From JAIQFL01 sp035295745 (lineage in GTDB: Bacteria; Acidobacteriota; Terriglobia; Bryobacterales; Bryobacteraceae), in the NCBI GenBank assembly GCA_035295745.1, contig DATGIL010000100.1, positions 33,761 through 97,760 of the forward strand: 64,000 bases of DNA, written 5' to 3'. The notes below the pieces were generated by a model, which saw nothing but the letters and a program-made list of their open reading frames with translations, was not told the origin of the DNA and ran no database searches. Every line of letters begins with the position of its first letter. Within the stretch, counting starts at the first letter, position 1. This document shows, one piece after another, positions 62,680 through 64,000 of the stretch. The position numbers and the translations under genes were made by a program.

Positions 62680-64000
62680 ATGCAGGGGCACATATTAGCG
62701 ATCATTCTCACAGGCGTCGCGGTCACTCAGTTTGGCGCGGCGCAAACGTTCTCGGAGTATCCGGTGCCGGCGGGCATTTCGGTGTACGGCATTGCGGCAG
62801 GGCCGGACGGAGCGCTTTGGTTCACAGAGGGACTGACTGAAGCGAACTCAATGAAGATCGGCCGGCTTACCACAAGCGGCACGGTGACGGAATTCACAGT
62901 ACCGCCGCCGAGCTTTGAAGGCGGATATCTGACCGACATCACGCGAGGTCCGGATGGAGCCCTGTGGTTCGGCGAGATCGGCAATCTCGGACGGATCGAC
63001 ACCGCCGGAAACGTCCGGCATTTCCAGTCCGGTGGGGGTCCGCAGGGCAACTGGATTCAGACTGGACCGGACGGGGCGCTGTGGCACGAGGCTACGAGTA
63101 ATGTCGCGCGGATGGATACATCCGGCAATTACAGCGCGCCCTACGGCGTGCTCGTGGACGATACTTTACAAGGCCTTGGGTTTGGCCAGGATGGCTCGAT
63201 GTGGGTGACGGTGCAGTTGTCCCCGCGGGATTCCGGAAATCTGCGCCGTCTGACCTTGGCGGGACAGGTAACGGCGGAGTATACGGTGCTCAGCGGTGTG
63301 GGACCGATCACGCTGGGCCCGGACGGGGCGATGTGGTTCGAAACCGGGTCTGGACTCGGACGCATCGGCGCGAATGGGGAGGTCACGACACTTCCGATCC
63401 ACACCAGCGGCTCGATCAGCGATCTCATCTCTGGTCCAGACGGAGCGCTGTGGTTCACCGAGCCGTACGCCAACAAACTCGGACGCGTCACGACGGACGG
63501 CGTGCTGACGGAGTACACGCCGCCGCCAGCGCCGAGTGGCTTGCCGCCCTGTCTCTACGCTCAATATGTGGGACCATTTCGAATTACTGTAGGGCCAGAT
63601 GGCGCCCTCTGGTTCACCGAGCCCTGTGCCAATCGGATCGGCCGTTTCGCACCTGCAGCGCAATCTGTTTCGTGGACGGTCACCGGGAGCCACGTGGGGA
63701 ACTTCTCCGCGGCGCAGCCCACCGCGTTGTTTACCATCACGGTCACGAACCCCGTAGGCTCCGGTCCCTCGTCCGGACCCGTCACGGTCACGGAATTTCC
63801 GCCGGCTAATGTCACCTCAGTGGCGATGTCGGGCGTGAACTGGCAATGTTCCGGGACCCTGTGCACACGCAGCGACGCCCTGCCGGTGGGCAGCAGCTAT
63901 CCACCGATTACCGTGGCCGTCACGCTGGCCTCGGATTCTTCCACACAAATGTCCAATCAGGTATCGGTCGGCGGAGGCGGTTTGAGCCAGGCATCCGCTA
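62680..64000 (+). CDS. Secreted Vgb-like propeller protein, truncated at window end
   Basis: The gene begins at ATG 62680, six bases after AGGAGG, and runs off the window; at least 440 residues. A signal peptide (LAIILTGVAVTQFGAA) precedes repeated strands of a virginiamycin B lyase-like propeller: AAGPDGALWFTEGL, TRGPDGALWFGEIGNLGRI, TLGPDGAMWFETGSGLGRI, ISGPDGALWFTEPYANKLGRV and TVGPDGALWFTEPC. The lyase catalytic residues cannot be checked in the partial product. From about residue 330 a DUF11/CARDB-like domain (LFTITVTNPVGSGPSSGPVTV) begins, which suggests a large surface protein rather than a plain lyase. Confidence 0.85.
   Translation, partial: MQGHILAIILTGVAVTQFGAAQTFSEYPVPAGISVYGIAAGPDGALWFTEGLTEANSMKIGRLTTSGTVTEFTVPPPSFEGGYLTDITRGPDGALWFGEIGNLGRIDTAGNVRHFQSGGGPQGNWIQTGPDGALWHEATSNVARMDTSGNYSAPYGVLVDDTLQGLGFGQDGSMWVTVQLSPRDSGNLRRLTLAGQVTAEYTVLSGVGPITLGPDGAMWFETGSGLGRIGANGEVTTLPIHTSGSISDLISGPDGALWFTEPYANKLGRVTTDGVLTEYTPPPAPSGLPPCLYAQYVGPFRITVGPDGALWFTEPCANRIGRFAPAAQSVSWTVTGSHVGNFSAAQPTALFTITVTNPVGSGPSSGPVTVTEFPPANVTSVAMSGVNWQCSGTLCTRSDALPVGSSYPPITVAVTLASDSSTQMSNQVSVGGGGLSQASA

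Noticed and set aside
1..64000. tRNA or rRNA genes
   Set aside because: I looked for the conserved T-arm and CCA-type ends and long rRNA-like blocks and found none that I could support; a tRNAscan-SE/Infernal run would settle it.

Overview
The window looks like a chromosomal segment of an Acidobacteriota bacterium, most likely a Bryobacterales/Candidatus Solibacter-type soil organism. This is inferred from family content, not from a database search: two large ADOP-type FtsX permeases ending in the usual DP-x-x-ALR tail, two secreted VWFA-related proteins of the acidobacterial type, two CadC-like winged-helix/beta-propeller regulators, a HAF-repeat protein, a PEP-CTERM protein, high GC and many short intergenic repeats. 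I recognised no rRNA, tRNA or CRISPR array.

Layout. 0-7.3 kb: methionine aminopeptidase, a GT4 glycosyltransferase, an HprK-like kinase, a winged-helix/propeller regulator and a HAF-repeat secreted protein. 7.3-11 kb is a gene graveyard: a frameshifted PemK/MazF toxin, its frameshifted antitoxin, a decayed tyrosine recombinase, and an ORF in which an antitoxin-like start is joined to the tail of an ADOP permease; an intact polysaccharide deacetylase lies between them. 11-19 kb: hypothetical proteins, an alpha/beta hydrolase, a YwqG-family protein, a lipocalin-like secreted protein, an ADOP permease, and a small HTH-like gene with an attenuator-like leader. 19-30 kb: a nucleotidyltransferase-MFS fusion followed by a Gfo/Idh/MocA oxidoreductase, a heme/copper-type secreted protein pair, a threonine dehydratase-like enzyme, DNA polymerase IV, a degenerate receiver protein, an SH3 lipoprotein and a DUF3291 protein.

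30.5-39.5 kb is the most striking part: three tightly packed minus-strand genes encode, in transcription order, a large secreted protein with a C-terminal dockerin, a secreted cohesin with a PEP-CTERM sorting tail, and a ~2050-residue Ig/BACON-type adhesin ending in four tandem F-type lectin (fucolectin) modules. Together they look like a self-contained surface-display and glycan-binding system.

39.5-64 kb: a decayed copy of a winged-helix domain next to the intact regulator, an ALDH7-family dehydrogenase, the two VWFA-related proteins, an NHL-repeat protein, a histidine kinase with an ethylene-receptor-like sensor domain, an efflux-type cluster (membrane fusion protein, two ABC ATPases, a DUF4097 protein, no permease), two CPBP-family membrane proteins, glucose-6-phosphate dehydrogenase, a second ADOP permease, a probably frameshifted zinc-ribbon membrane protein, and a Vgb-like propeller that runs off the right edge. 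Two families of short dispersed repeats occur in the intergenic regions.
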